This document shows, piece after piece, positions 7,471 through 15,103 of a stretch of 64,000 nucleotides of DNA. Below the pieces are notes generated by a model. It did not search any database. It was not told the DNA's origin and saw only the letters and a list, made by a program, of their open reading frames with translations. Origin of the DNA: DASTPP01 sp035762175. GTDB taxonomy: Bacteria > Myxococcota_A > Polyangia > Polyangiales > Polyangiaceae. A program made the translations under genes and the position numbers. The number at the start of each line of letters is the position of its first letter. Within the stretch, counting starts at the first letter, position 1. Location of the stretch: NCBI GenBank assembly GCA_035762175.1, contig DASTPP010000318.1, forward strand, positions 50,543 to 114,542, given 5' to 3'.

Positions 7471-10400
7471 CTACCTTCGGGCGCGCTTCGGGCGCCGGGC
7501 GGGGTCGGGGCCGCGCCCAGGCCCGGACTCGGGCTCGGGGCCGCGCCCAGGCCCGGACTCGGGCTCGGGGGCGGGGTCGTCGGAGGCGGGCTCCGGCTCG
7601 TCGTCGCCCGGGGCCCGCACCTTGGTCACCCAGGGGTGGTCGTCGCGCCCGTCGCGCCCGCGCTCGCGCCGCGGGCCCCCGCCGAAGAACTCTCGGTCGA
7701 GCTTGCGCAGGCCCTCGATCGAGAACTCCGGGAAGGATTTCTCCTTCGACAGGGCCGCCTCGAGGATGGCCGACGCGACGCCGGTCGAAAGGCCCATCTC
7801 GGGCGCGGCGAGGATGGGCAGGCGCCTGCGCCAGCCGTCGTACGCCTCCCAGCGGGGCCCCTCGTAGCGCCGCTCGAAGGTGCGGAAGACGGCGTGCTGC
7901 CCCTCGGGCCCTTCGGTCGCGGCGAGCTTCTTGTGCCACAGGTCGGGCGACGCCCGGGGCAGGGCGTCGAAGAGCGCCCGCGTGCGGCGGTTGCCGAGCT
8001 CTTCGACGATCTCGACGAAGTAAAACGCCAGATCGTCGAGGGTGGTCGAGGGCAGCGAGCCCTTCTGCGCGAGGGCGCTGGCCGCGCGGCGCCACTGGCC
8101 CATCAAGAGCTGGTCGTCGTAGAGCGAGGGCCAGGGCGGGCTGGGCCATCGGTAGCAAGGGCGGTGTTTGAAGTTGATGAAGCATCCGTCGAAAAGATCG
8201 GTGTCGGGCACGTGGCGGAGCGCTTCGCGTTGGTCGAGGTCTGCGTCGAGGTCGACGTCGAGCTGATAGAGCAGCTTGAGCAGGGTGCTCTCTTGCGGCT
8301 TCGCGCCGCTAATTTCGACGTAAAACCGGGCGTCGTGGAGGCGCGCCTGCCAGCCCTCGGAGAGCGAGAGCGTGAAGTGGACTTCTTCGTCCCAGGCCGG
8401 CTCCAGATGTACCCGCTCTTTCTGGACGGCAGTGGTGAGGTATTGGCGTATTTTCGCCCGCATGTGCCCGAGCGAGGCGTAGCCGAGCAGGCTCGTGAGG
8501 GTGGCTCGCTCGCGCTCGTTCAGCCGGCGGAGCAGGCTAATTCGTTCGTCGGTGGTGAAGTACGCCCAGAGGTTCTCGGGCCGGCCGCGCGAGAAGAAGG
8601 GGTCGTCTTCGAAGCGCGGCACCGCGCGGGCGCCCGCGACCTTCTCGACGTGGGCGATGAAGTGGGCCTCCGCTTCCGAGAGGGGGCGGGCGCCGGGTTC
8701 GTCGTGGGCGAAGGTCGAGGGGGGCGCGCTGTGGCTGAGCCCCAGCGATCGGTCGAGGAGGTTGCCGAAGGGTGCTTGGCCCAGCAGCGCCTCGGGGCCC
8801 ACGCTCGCGCTCGCCTCGTCGGCCTCGGGCCCGGCCGCCTCGATCGCCGCGCCTTGCGCCGCGGTGGGCCTCGCGTCCGGCGGCGCCCCCACCGGGAGCG
8901 GCGCGGGCGGCGGCGCCGCGGCGGGCGGCGGGGCGGCCGGGGGCGCGGGCGCGGGGGGCGGCCCGCTCTGGGTCGGCGGCGGGGCGGCGTTCGGCGTGGC
9001 GGGCCCCGCGGGCGGCGCCGGCGCGGCCGGCGTGCCCGCGCGGCTGCGGAGCAGGCCCGCGAACTGCGCGCGCTCTTCGGGCGGCAGCCCGTACTCTTCT
9101 TTCTCGAAGTCGATGAGCGAGCGCAGCCAGGCGGTCGTGCGCGCGTCGCGGTCGGGGTTTTCGGGGCGCGGGGCGGCGGCGGTCAGGCCCGCGCTCTCGA
9201 GCAGGCTCTCCCAGCGGTCGAGGGCGGGGTAGCCCGACGCGTCGGGGCTCGTTCGTCGGGTCGCTCGCGCCCAGATGGCGTCGGCCTCTTGAGGCACCAT
9301 CTGGCGCGCGCTGACCCAGGCGAGCTCGGGCGCCCCGGCGTCGGGCCCCGCGCGGCGCGCCCGGTCGGCGTCGTTCGGCCGGCCCTCGAGCCAGCCGCCC
9401 GAGGGGAAGGCGCTCGAGCGGCGGCCGACGTAGAGCGCGGTGAGCACGAAGAGGCGGAGCAAGAGCGGGCGCCACTCGGCGTCGCGCAGGATGGCGCGCC
9501 CGAGGGGCCGGGCGCCGGCCCGCTCGCTCTCGGCGCCGGCCTGATCGAGCGCGTCGCTGCCGAACATGCCGGCCTCGAACTTGTTCAGCAGCTCGGACCA
9601 GAGGTCGGCGAAGTACAGAAAGTCGACCGTCATGGGCCAGCCGGGCAGGGGCCAGGGCGTGCGCTCGGCGAAGCCGCCGAGGTCGGCGCAGACGGCGACG
9701 GGCCAGGCGGGGGCGAAGGGGGGCCGGCGATCGGGCCCGTCGCGCCCGTCGGAGGCCGAGGGCAAAACCCCGCGGATGGGCAGGCGGCGGGGGCCGACGT
9801 GGCGCACGCAGCGGCGGGGCAGGGCGTGGCCGAGGTCGGCGCAGAAGAGCAGGGCCGAGGCGACCTCCCAGGGGAGCCGGGCGTCTTTCGAGGGCCAGTG
9901 CACCTGCCAGGGGCCCGGGCGCGAGACCGACAAGGTTCGGCCCGGCCAGTCGGACTCGAGGCGGAAGGCCTCGACGCACCCGACCTTGAGCTCGAACCCG
10001 GTCAGATCGAGCTGCAGCACGTCGTCGACGCAGCGCACGCGCCGATCGAGGCGCTTGCGCGTCTCGGCGTCGAGGTCCGAGTGCTCGACCTGGGTGGCCC
10101 AGACCTGCTGCGCGAGCCAGGCCATGGCCGCGTGCGGATCGCGCGGGGCGCCGCCGCCGGGCGGGCGGGGCGGGCTCGGGGCGGGGCGCGCGGCGCGGGC
10201 GGCGGCCTCCTGCACCCAGGCGACGGTCGTCTTGAGGCCGCGCAGCGTGCGGGGCAGCATGGTCTCGTAGGCCTCGAAGGCGTCGCGCGGCGCCCAGGCG
10301 TCGCGCTGCGCGGCCGCGGCCGGCGACGACGCGTCGGGGGGCGCGGCCGCCTCGGACAGGCGCGTCGAGAAGAAGTCGGCGCCCCTCGGCGCGGCCCGCG

Positions 10401-11610
10401 GGCCGGGCGCGCCCTCGGCGGGCGCGGGCCTCGCGTCGCGGGCCGCGCCGTTGCCGTCGCCCTGGCGCCGCGAGGGGCCGGCGTACTCGGGGTCGGCGCG
10501 CCGCGCCTCGCCCGGCTCGTCGTCGTGGCGGCGGCGGCGCTCGGGCGGGGCGGCCTGCTGCGCCTTGCGCTGGGCGTCGAGCAACAGCTTGGCGAGCTGC
10601 CCGGCGCGGCGCTCGGGGGCGATGGTCGGCACCAGGCAGCGCTGCTGCGGCGGGATGACCCGGTCGAAGAAGTCGTCGGCGAGCTGGCTGACGCGCTCGG
10701 GCGACGAGACGCGCCGCACGTGCAGCGGGTCGAGGGGCAGGCCGGCGAGCGGGCCCCAGATGGCCTTGGCGAAGTGCGCGCGCAGGGCCATGAGAAAGAG
10801 CCGGCTCTGGCCCGTGAGCACGAAGGCGAGGCGCGGGTGAAAGAGGTTGCGCAAGAGCTCGAGAATCTCGACCGAGCGCGGCACGTTCATGTCGGCGTCG
10901 TCGATGGGCACGACGAAGAGCGGGCCGCGCGACATCTGCTCGGCGCGGGCGACGGCGTTCGACAGGCCGTTCATGAAGGCGCGGAAGACGTCGTGCAGCT
11001 CGTAGCGCAGGGTCTCGGCGTCGTGCAGGTCGACCGCGAGGGCGTCGGGGTCGGCCGAGGCGATGCGCCCGGTCACGTCGATCGTCCAGCCGACGGCCAC
11101 GTGCCGCATCAGCTTGCCCCAGAGCGCCGTCAGATCGTCGCCCTCGGAGCGGCGCCAGGGCATCGCGTCGTTGCCGGGCGCCTTGACCGCGTACTGCCGC
11201 ACGAGCGACTCGAAGCGGGCCAAGAGCAGCACGATGAGCTTGGCGTGCGAGGGCAGCGGGTGCAGATCGAGCACCTTGAGCGTGACGAAGGGCGTCTTGC
11301 CGCCCGGGCCCTCCTCGTCGGGCGCGCTCAGCGACTCGAGCAGCGTGAAGAAGGTCGTCGTCTTGCCCGAGCCGCGCTGGCCGTCGAGCAAGACGGCGTG
11401 GCTCCAGCTCGCCTGGTTGAAGACGACGTTGGTCTTCTCGTCGCGGGTCGGGCGCGGCAGCGGCCGCTCGGCCTCGTCGAGCATGCCCCAGAGCAGGCTG
11501 CGGGCGTGGCCGTAGGCCTGCTTCTGCTCGTCGGTGAGGGCGTGCCAGGAGGCGGTGGCCTCGGTGCGCGGCTGCCGCGGCCGCCGGGAGAAACGCTCTA
11601 CGTCCTTCAC
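7471..11610 (-). CDS. rdrA: RdrA-like giant P-loop ATPase of a RADAR-type defence operon
   Basis: Predicted AAA+/KAP-like ATPase partner of the deaminase. In characterised RADAR systems RdrA forms a ring that assembles with RdrB shells and is needed for protection. Walker A is GQRGSGKT (Gly77, Lys83, Thr84) near the N-terminus; the Walker B-like strand reads VVPIDDAD with Asp237/Asp238, followed by helices and FVLTGQSRL. The rest is long and helical, with three low-complexity linkers at about 350-437, 850-937 (almost only Ala/Pro) and the Glu/Pro/Gly-rich C-terminal tail. The GTG start is preceded by a strong GGGGAGGG ribosome site. The rdrB start lies 4 nt after this stop, so the two form one operon. 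At 1379 aa it is much longer than RdrA proteins I know of (about 900), largely because of the linkers. RADAR membership is inferred from architecture, motifs and gene order, without a database search. Confidence 0.82.
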   Translation of the reverse strand: MKDVERFSRRPRQPRTEATASWHALTDEQKQAYGHARSLLWGMLDEAERPLPRPTRDEKTNVVFNQASWSHAVLLDGQRGSGKTTTFFTLLESLSAPDEEGPGGKTPFVTLKVLDLHPLPSHAKLIVLLLARFESLVRQYAVKAPGNDAMPWRRSEGDDLTALWGKLMRHVAVGWTIDVTGRIASADPDALAVDLHDAETLRYELHDVFRAFMNGLSNAVARAEQMSRGPLFVVPIDDADMNVPRSVEILELLRNLFHPRLAFVLTGQSRLFLMALRAHFAKAIWGPLAGLPLDPLHVRRVSSPERVSQLADDFFDRVIPPQQRCLVPTIAPERRAGQLAKLLLDAQRKAQQAAPPERRRRHDDEPGEARRADPEYAGPSRRQGDGNGAARDARPAPAEGAPGPRAAPRGADFFSTRLSEAAAPPDASSPAAAAQRDAWAPRDAFEAYETMLPRTLRGLKTTVAWVQEAAARAARPAPSPPRPPGGGAPRDPHAAMAWLAQQVWATQVEHSDLDAETRKRLDRRVRCVDDVLQLDLTGFELKVGCVEAFRLESDWPGRTLSVSRPGPWQVHWPSKDARLPWEVASALLFCADLGHALPRRCVRHVGPRRLPIRGVLPSASDGRDGPDRRPPFAPAWPVAVCADLGGFAERTPWPLPGWPMTVDFLYFADLWSELLNKFEAGMFGSDALDQAGAESERAGARPLGRAILRDAEWRPLLLRLFVLTALYVGRRSSAFPSGGWLEGRPNDADRARRAGPDAGAPELAWVSARQMVPQEADAIWARATRRTSPDASGYPALDRWESLLESAGLTAAAPRPENPDRDARTTAWLRSLIDFEKEEYGLPPEERAQFAGLLRSRAGTPAAPAPPAGPATPNAAPPPTQSGPPPAPAPPAAPPPAAAPPPAPLPVGAPPDARPTAAQGAAIEAAGPEADEASASVGPEALLGQAPFGNLLDRSLGLSHSAPPSTFAHDEPGARPLSEAEAHFIAHVEKVAGARAVPRFEDDPFFSRGRPENLWAYFTTDERISLLRRLNERERATLTSLLGYASLGHMRAKIRQYLTTAVQKERVHLEPAWDEEVHFTLSLSEGWQARLHDARFYVEISGAKPQESTLLKLLYQLDVDLDADLDQREALRHVPDTDLFDGCFINFKHRPCYRWPSPPWPSLYDDQLLMGQWRRAASALAQKGSLPSTTLDDLAFYFVEIVEELGNRRTRALFDALPRASPDLWHKKLAATEGPEGQHAVFRTFERRYEGPRWEAYDGWRRRLPILAAPEMGLSTGVASAILEAALSKEKSFPEFSIEGLRKLDREFFGGGPRRERGRDGRDDHPWVTKVRAPGDDEPEPASDDPAPEPESGPGRGPEPESGPGRGPDPARRPKRARR
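7505..7564 (-). repeat. two exact 30-bp tandem copies in the rdrA tail
   Basis: Copies at 7505-7534 and 7535-7564 are identical and encode a 10-residue Pro/Glu/Ser/Gly/Arg unit, so the length of the ATPase tail has changed by recent slippage. Confidence 0.85.
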
Positions 11611-11732
11611 GGGCCCTCCCCGGGCGCCCGGCTGGCCCCCTCGGGCGCGAACCCGCGGGCGTTGCCGGGCGCCAGATCGCTGCGCCCGGGCGGGCCCCGG
11701 CCCTGGCCGTTGGGGCGCCCGCGGGCGCGTGG

Positions 11733-11738
11733 TACGCT
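11733..11738 (+). promoter_or_regulatory. -10-like hexamer TACGCT in the divergent intergenic region
   Basis: TACGCT starts 15 nt before the ATG of the degenerate AAA gene, leaving 9 nt between, with no ribosome site. It lies in the 137-bp region shared with the rdrA start, so this region must also hold the rdrAB promoter. Confidence 0.35.
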
Positions 11739-11747
11739 ATTTGTCGC

Positions 11748-12719
11748 ATGGTCGGCGGCGAACGGGCAAACCAATCGGGCCGGGCGGGGGCCGACGCCGC
11801 TCGGCTCGAGCTGACCTCGGTGCGCGCGGCGAAGCTGGCCGAGGCCTGGGAGAGGCTGGTCGCGCCCTCGCCCGTGCTCGTCTGCGGGCCGCGGCATATG
11901 GGCCGCCGGCACCTGGTTCGCGAAATAGAACTGCGCTGGCTGCGCGAGCGGGGCGGCGTCGTCGCCCGCGCCCACCTCGGCGTCGCCGACTCGCCCGGCG
12001 CGCTCTTGCACGAGCTCGCCCGCTCGCTCGGGGTCGCGGCCACGTCGTCGACCGACTTTCTGCACGGGCTGCGGGGGCTCGCCGCCGCGGTCAAGCGGCC
12101 GCTCTTGCTCGAGGTGAGCGGCTACGAGGCCATCGTCGACGACGCGCAGCGCCGCACGCGCTTCGGCGACACGTTCCGCGACGTGGCGGCGCAGATGGCG
12201 TTCCGGCGCTTCTCCGGCGGGGTGGCGCTTTTGCTGCTCGGCGAGGGGCGGGGCAAGCACCTGGCCGGGCGGCCCGACTACTACCGGCGCGAGATCCACG
12301 TCGTCGAGCTCGACGCCTTCACCGCGGGCGAGGCGGGCGAGCTCACCCTGGTGTGGGGGCTCGACGGCGCCGAGTTCGCCAAGCTCTGGGCGCCGACGGG
12401 CGGGGTGCCGGGGCTGCTCGTGCCGGCGCTCGCGCACGCCCTGCGCGCGGGCGCGAACGTGCAGCAGCTCGTGCAGCAGGCGGCGAGCCCCGACTCGCCC
12501 TTCGGCCCGGTCTTCGTCGACCTCTCGCACGAGTTGCAGCGCGACCCGGAGGCGAAGGCGACCTGGCGCTCGGCGGTGCGCTTCGGCGTGACGCCCTGCA
12601 AGGCCGAGGTGGCCGAGAAGCTCTTTCGGCTGGGCCTGGCGGTCGTGCAAGACCAAGACGGCGGGGGCCACAGCGTCCTGCCGCGCTGCCCGCTCTTCAA
12701 GCTGCACATCGCCGCCTGA
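11748..12719 (+). CDS. degenerate AAA_35-like P-loop protein beside the RADAR operon
   Basis: A 323-aa soluble protein with the layout of an AAA-like domain but a broken nucleotide site. The P-loop position reads GPRHMGRR (residues 47-54), so the essential Walker A lysine is Arg53 and the Ser/Thr is Arg54. The Walker B strand is LLLEVSGYE near residues 113-121, without the usual Asp-Glu pair. The N-terminal context (VLVCGP..MGRRHLV) and the following LHELARSLG region resemble the start of the intact NTPase encoded downstream. The C-terminal 80 residues look like a small winged-helix-type lid; that is a guess from composition. Transcribed divergently from rdrAB and co-directional with the membrane NTPase. 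It may be a non-hydrolysing partner or regulator of that NTPase. No established family name is claimed beyond the AAA resemblance. Confidence 0.7.
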   Translation: MVGGERANQSGRAGADAARLELTSVRAAKLAEAWERLVAPSPVLVCGPRHMGRRHLVREIELRWLRERGGVVARAHLGVADSPGALLHELARSLGVAATSSTDFLHGLRGLAAAVKRPLLLEVSGYEAIVDDAQRRTRFGDTFRDVAAQMAFRRFSGGVALLLLGEGRGKHLAGRPDYYRREIHVVELDAFTAGEAGELTLVWGLDGAEFAKLWAPTGGVPGLLVPALAHALRAGANVQQLVQQAASPDSPFGPVFVDLSHELQRDPEAKATWRSAVRFGVTPCKAEVAEKLFRLGLAVVQDQDGGGHSVLPRCPLFKLHIAA

Positions 12720-12810
12720 GCCCGGCGGGCGAGGGGCGGCGGCGGGGGCGCGCGCGGCGCGTGGCCCGCCCGGGGGCGCTTTCGGGGGGCGTCGGCCTTG
12801 ACGGGGGCGG

Positions 12811-12834
12811 CAACGACGCGCACGACAGTCGTTG
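12811..12834. promoter_or_regulatory. operator-like inverted repeat upstream of the membrane NTPase gene
   Basis: CAACGAC and GTCGTTG form a perfect 7-bp inverted repeat separated by 10 bp, which also contains the smaller palindrome ACGACAGTCGT. A related half-site GTCG..TTCGAACGAC follows about 13 bp on. It lies 79 bp before the start codon, in the 193-bp gap between the two AAA genes. A regulator site is inferred only from symmetry and position. Confidence 0.4.
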
Positions 12835-12912
12835 TGACGCGGGGTCGGGTTCGAACGACGGGGCGGGGGGCGGCCGGGGCGGGGCCGGCCGCGGCGCCGC
12901 GGCGGGGGCGCC

Positions 12913-14970
12913 ATGGTCGCCGAGCGTTACGACTCGTGGCCCGCGCTCGACTACGGCCGCCCGGTCGACGCCGAGCACCCGGGGTACATCCCGCGCGAGG
13001 CCGACGACGAGCTCGAAGAGAACCTGCGGCGCGGCAACGTCTGCTTCGTGCTCGCGCCCTTCGGCGTGGGCAAGACCTCGCTCTTGCTGCGCACCCGCGA
13101 GCGCCTGCACGCGGGCGGCATCGCGTGCGCGTACGTGAGCCTGCAGGGCCTCGCGCACTACAAGGGCGACGACGAGGCCTGGGTCTCGGGCTTCCTCGCG
13201 CAGGTGTTCAGTTACCTCGACGACGCCCCCCCGCCCGAGCTGCGGTCCGCCGAGGCCGAAGGGGGGCCGCTCTGGCGGCTCGCGTCGGGCCTGCTGGTGG
13301 CCGTCGAGGGCGGCCCCGAGCCCGGCCGCGACGCCAAGGGCGGCGCCCCGAAGCGCCAGGCCGGCGAGGGCGAGGGCGAAGGCGAGCGGCGGCGCCCGCC
13401 CGAGCGCCTCGTGCTCTTGGTCGACGAGATCGGCTACCTCGTGAAGCGCGAGCTCGCGCCGACGCTGCGCGAGGGGTTCCTGTCGACGCTGCACGGGCTG
13501 GTGCGCCGGTCGCAGGGGCGCATCACGTACGCGGCCGCCGGCGTCGCCACCTTCGAAGAGCTCGGCTTCGCCCGCCCCTCCGCCCTCGAGAGCGAGCTCG
13601 CCTACGCGCCCGCGAGCGAGCGGGGGCTCGACGAGGGGGGCCCGGGGGGCGTCTCGCGGGCCGAGATCGTCGACATCACGAGCCTCGGCGACTTCTCGCT
13701 CGACGAGCTCGAGCGCAAGGCCCCCAAGGGGCCCGGGCGGGGCGACGCGCTGGCCTGGGTGCGCGCCATCTACCACTGGACGTCGGGGCACCCTTACATG
13801 ACGGCGCGCCTGGTGCGCGAGATCGCCCGCGACGACAAGGCGAGCGCGCCCCGGCTCGACTGGGACGACGACGAGCGCCAGCGCCACGTCAAGGCGCTCA
13901 TCTTGAAGCTCTTCGCCGGCGAGAACGACGACGCGATCGAAGACCCGATGCGCCGGCAGACGCACCTACGCCTGCGGCAGATGGCCCGCGAAGACGAAGA
14001 GGGCTTCGCCTCGGCGCTCTCGGCCTACCGGCGCGTCGTCGCCTCGGCCGCCCCCCAGGACATCGGCGACTCGTACCGGCGCGAGATGCTCTTGCGCGCC
14101 GGGCTGGTGCGCCCGGCCAAGGGGGGCGGCGTCGCCGTCCGCTGCCGCGCCTTCGCCGAGCTGCTCTTCGACGAACCGTGGATCGAGCGCAACGAGCGCG
14201 CCCTCGACCGGCCCCTGCGCCCCTACGTGCGGCAATGGATCGAGCGCAAGGCCCTGCCGGGGGTGCGCGAGTACCCCAAGGTCATGCGCGAGGCCGAGCG
14301 GCAGATCTTGTTCAACGAAGAAGAGAAGCAGTTTCTCGCTGACTACCGGGCGTCGGCGCGAACGTACGTGCTCGCGCTCGTCGCCATTCTCACGCTGGGG
14401 GGCCTGGGTTGGTGGCTGAAGCTGCGCACCGACTCCGAGGCGAACCAGCGAGAGCAGGCGATCTTGCTCTCGCACCAGCTGCAAGACTCGCTGCGGGCGG
14501 CGGCCGAGGGCGCCCGGCGCGCGCAGGACGAAGAGCGCCGGCGCGAAGAAGAGCTGCGGCAGAAGGCGGCCGAAGACGAGGCGGCGCAGGTGCGCGCCGC
14601 GCTCGGCAAGCTCGACGCCAAGCCGGCCGAGGTCAGCCTCGAGGGGCTCGACCGGCTGGTCAGCCGGGCCTCGCAGTACCCGTCCGACTCGGTCGAGTAC
14701 CGGCCCTGGGCCGAGGCCGTCATCCGCGAGGCGCCCGGGGTCATCCGGACGTCGCGCGACGCGCTGAACAAGCTCTCCGACCGGGTCGGCAGCGCCGAGA
14801 AGCGCGTCGGCGAGGCCGAGAAGCAGGCGAGCGAGCTGAAGGCCCGGCTAGACCTGCTCGACGCCCGGCTCAAAGAGCTGACGGCGGGTGGCGCGGGCGT
14901 CCAGGGGGGCGGGCGGCCGCCGCCGCCTTCGGCGCCCAACCCCCCCAAGGGCGGCGACAACAAGAGGTAG
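12913..14970 (+). CDS. AAA_35-like NTPase with C-terminal membrane segment and coiled coil
   Basis: A 685-aa signalling NTPase. The N-terminus has the AAA_35 (AAA-like domain) pattern: PGYIPREADDEL, then Walker A APFGVGKT (Lys54, Thr55), a short strand with AYVSLQGL, and Walker B LVLLVDEIG (Asp171, Glu172) after a charged low-complexity loop. The domain ends near residue 420. A single transmembrane helix follows at about 484-502 (VLALVAILTLGGLGWWLKL), then a long Glu/Arg/Ala-rich coiled coil at about 515-665 and a Pro/Gly tail. This is the layout of a membrane-tethered sensor or effector, and AAA_35 domains are often found in bacterial conflict proteins. It ends 133 bp before gyrA, which is convergent. 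Known RADAR loci can carry membrane accessories of other types (RdrC, RdrD/SLATT); this protein is not obviously either. The link to the operon is by position only. Confidence 0.75.
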   Translation: MVAERYDSWPALDYGRPVDAEHPGYIPREADDELEENLRRGNVCFVLAPFGVGKTSLLLRTRERLHAGGIACAYVSLQGLAHYKGDDEAWVSGFLAQVFSYLDDAPPPELRSAEAEGGPLWRLASGLLVAVEGGPEPGRDAKGGAPKRQAGEGEGEGERRRPPERLVLLVDEIGYLVKRELAPTLREGFLSTLHGLVRRSQGRITYAAAGVATFEELGFARPSALESELAYAPASERGLDEGGPGGVSRAEIVDITSLGDFSLDELERKAPKGPGRGDALAWVRAIYHWTSGHPYMTARLVREIARDDKASAPRLDWDDDERQRHVKALILKLFAGENDDAIEDPMRRQTHLRLRQMAREDEEGFASALSAYRRVVASAAPQDIGDSYRREMLLRAGLVRPAKGGGVAVRCRAFAELLFDEPWIERNERALDRPLRPYVRQWIERKALPGVREYPKVMREAERQILFNEEEKQFLADYRASARTYVLALVAILTLGGLGWWLKLRTDSEANQREQAILLSHQLQDSLRAAAEGARRAQDEERRREEELRQKAAEDEAAQVRAALGKLDAKPAEVSLEGLDRLVSRASQYPSDSVEYRPWAEAVIREAPGVIRTSRDALNKLSDRVGSAEKRVGEAEKQASELKARLDLLDARLKELTAGGAGVQGGGRPPPPSAPNPPKGGDNKR

Positions 14971-15103
14971 CCGGGCGCCTTGCGCGCCGGGCGGCCGCCC
15001 CGAGCGTCGCCCTTCGGGCTCAGGGCGCGGGGGCCCGCCCGCCGCGCGGGCGAGGGCGCCGGCCGCCCCGATCGGGCCTCGGGCTCGCCCGCGTCGGCCT
15101 CGC

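Noticed and set aside
7505..7564. CRISPR-like repeat
   Set aside because: Units are directly adjacent without spacers and lie in frame inside a gene.
12798..12803. TTGACG as a -35 box for the membrane NTPase gene
   Set aside because: No acceptable -10 at 16-19 bp; kept only the inverted repeat as a candidate site.
12845..12860. tRNA T-loop-like GGTTCGAAC
   Set aside because: No acceptor or anticodon stem around it; it is part of the symmetric operator-like region.
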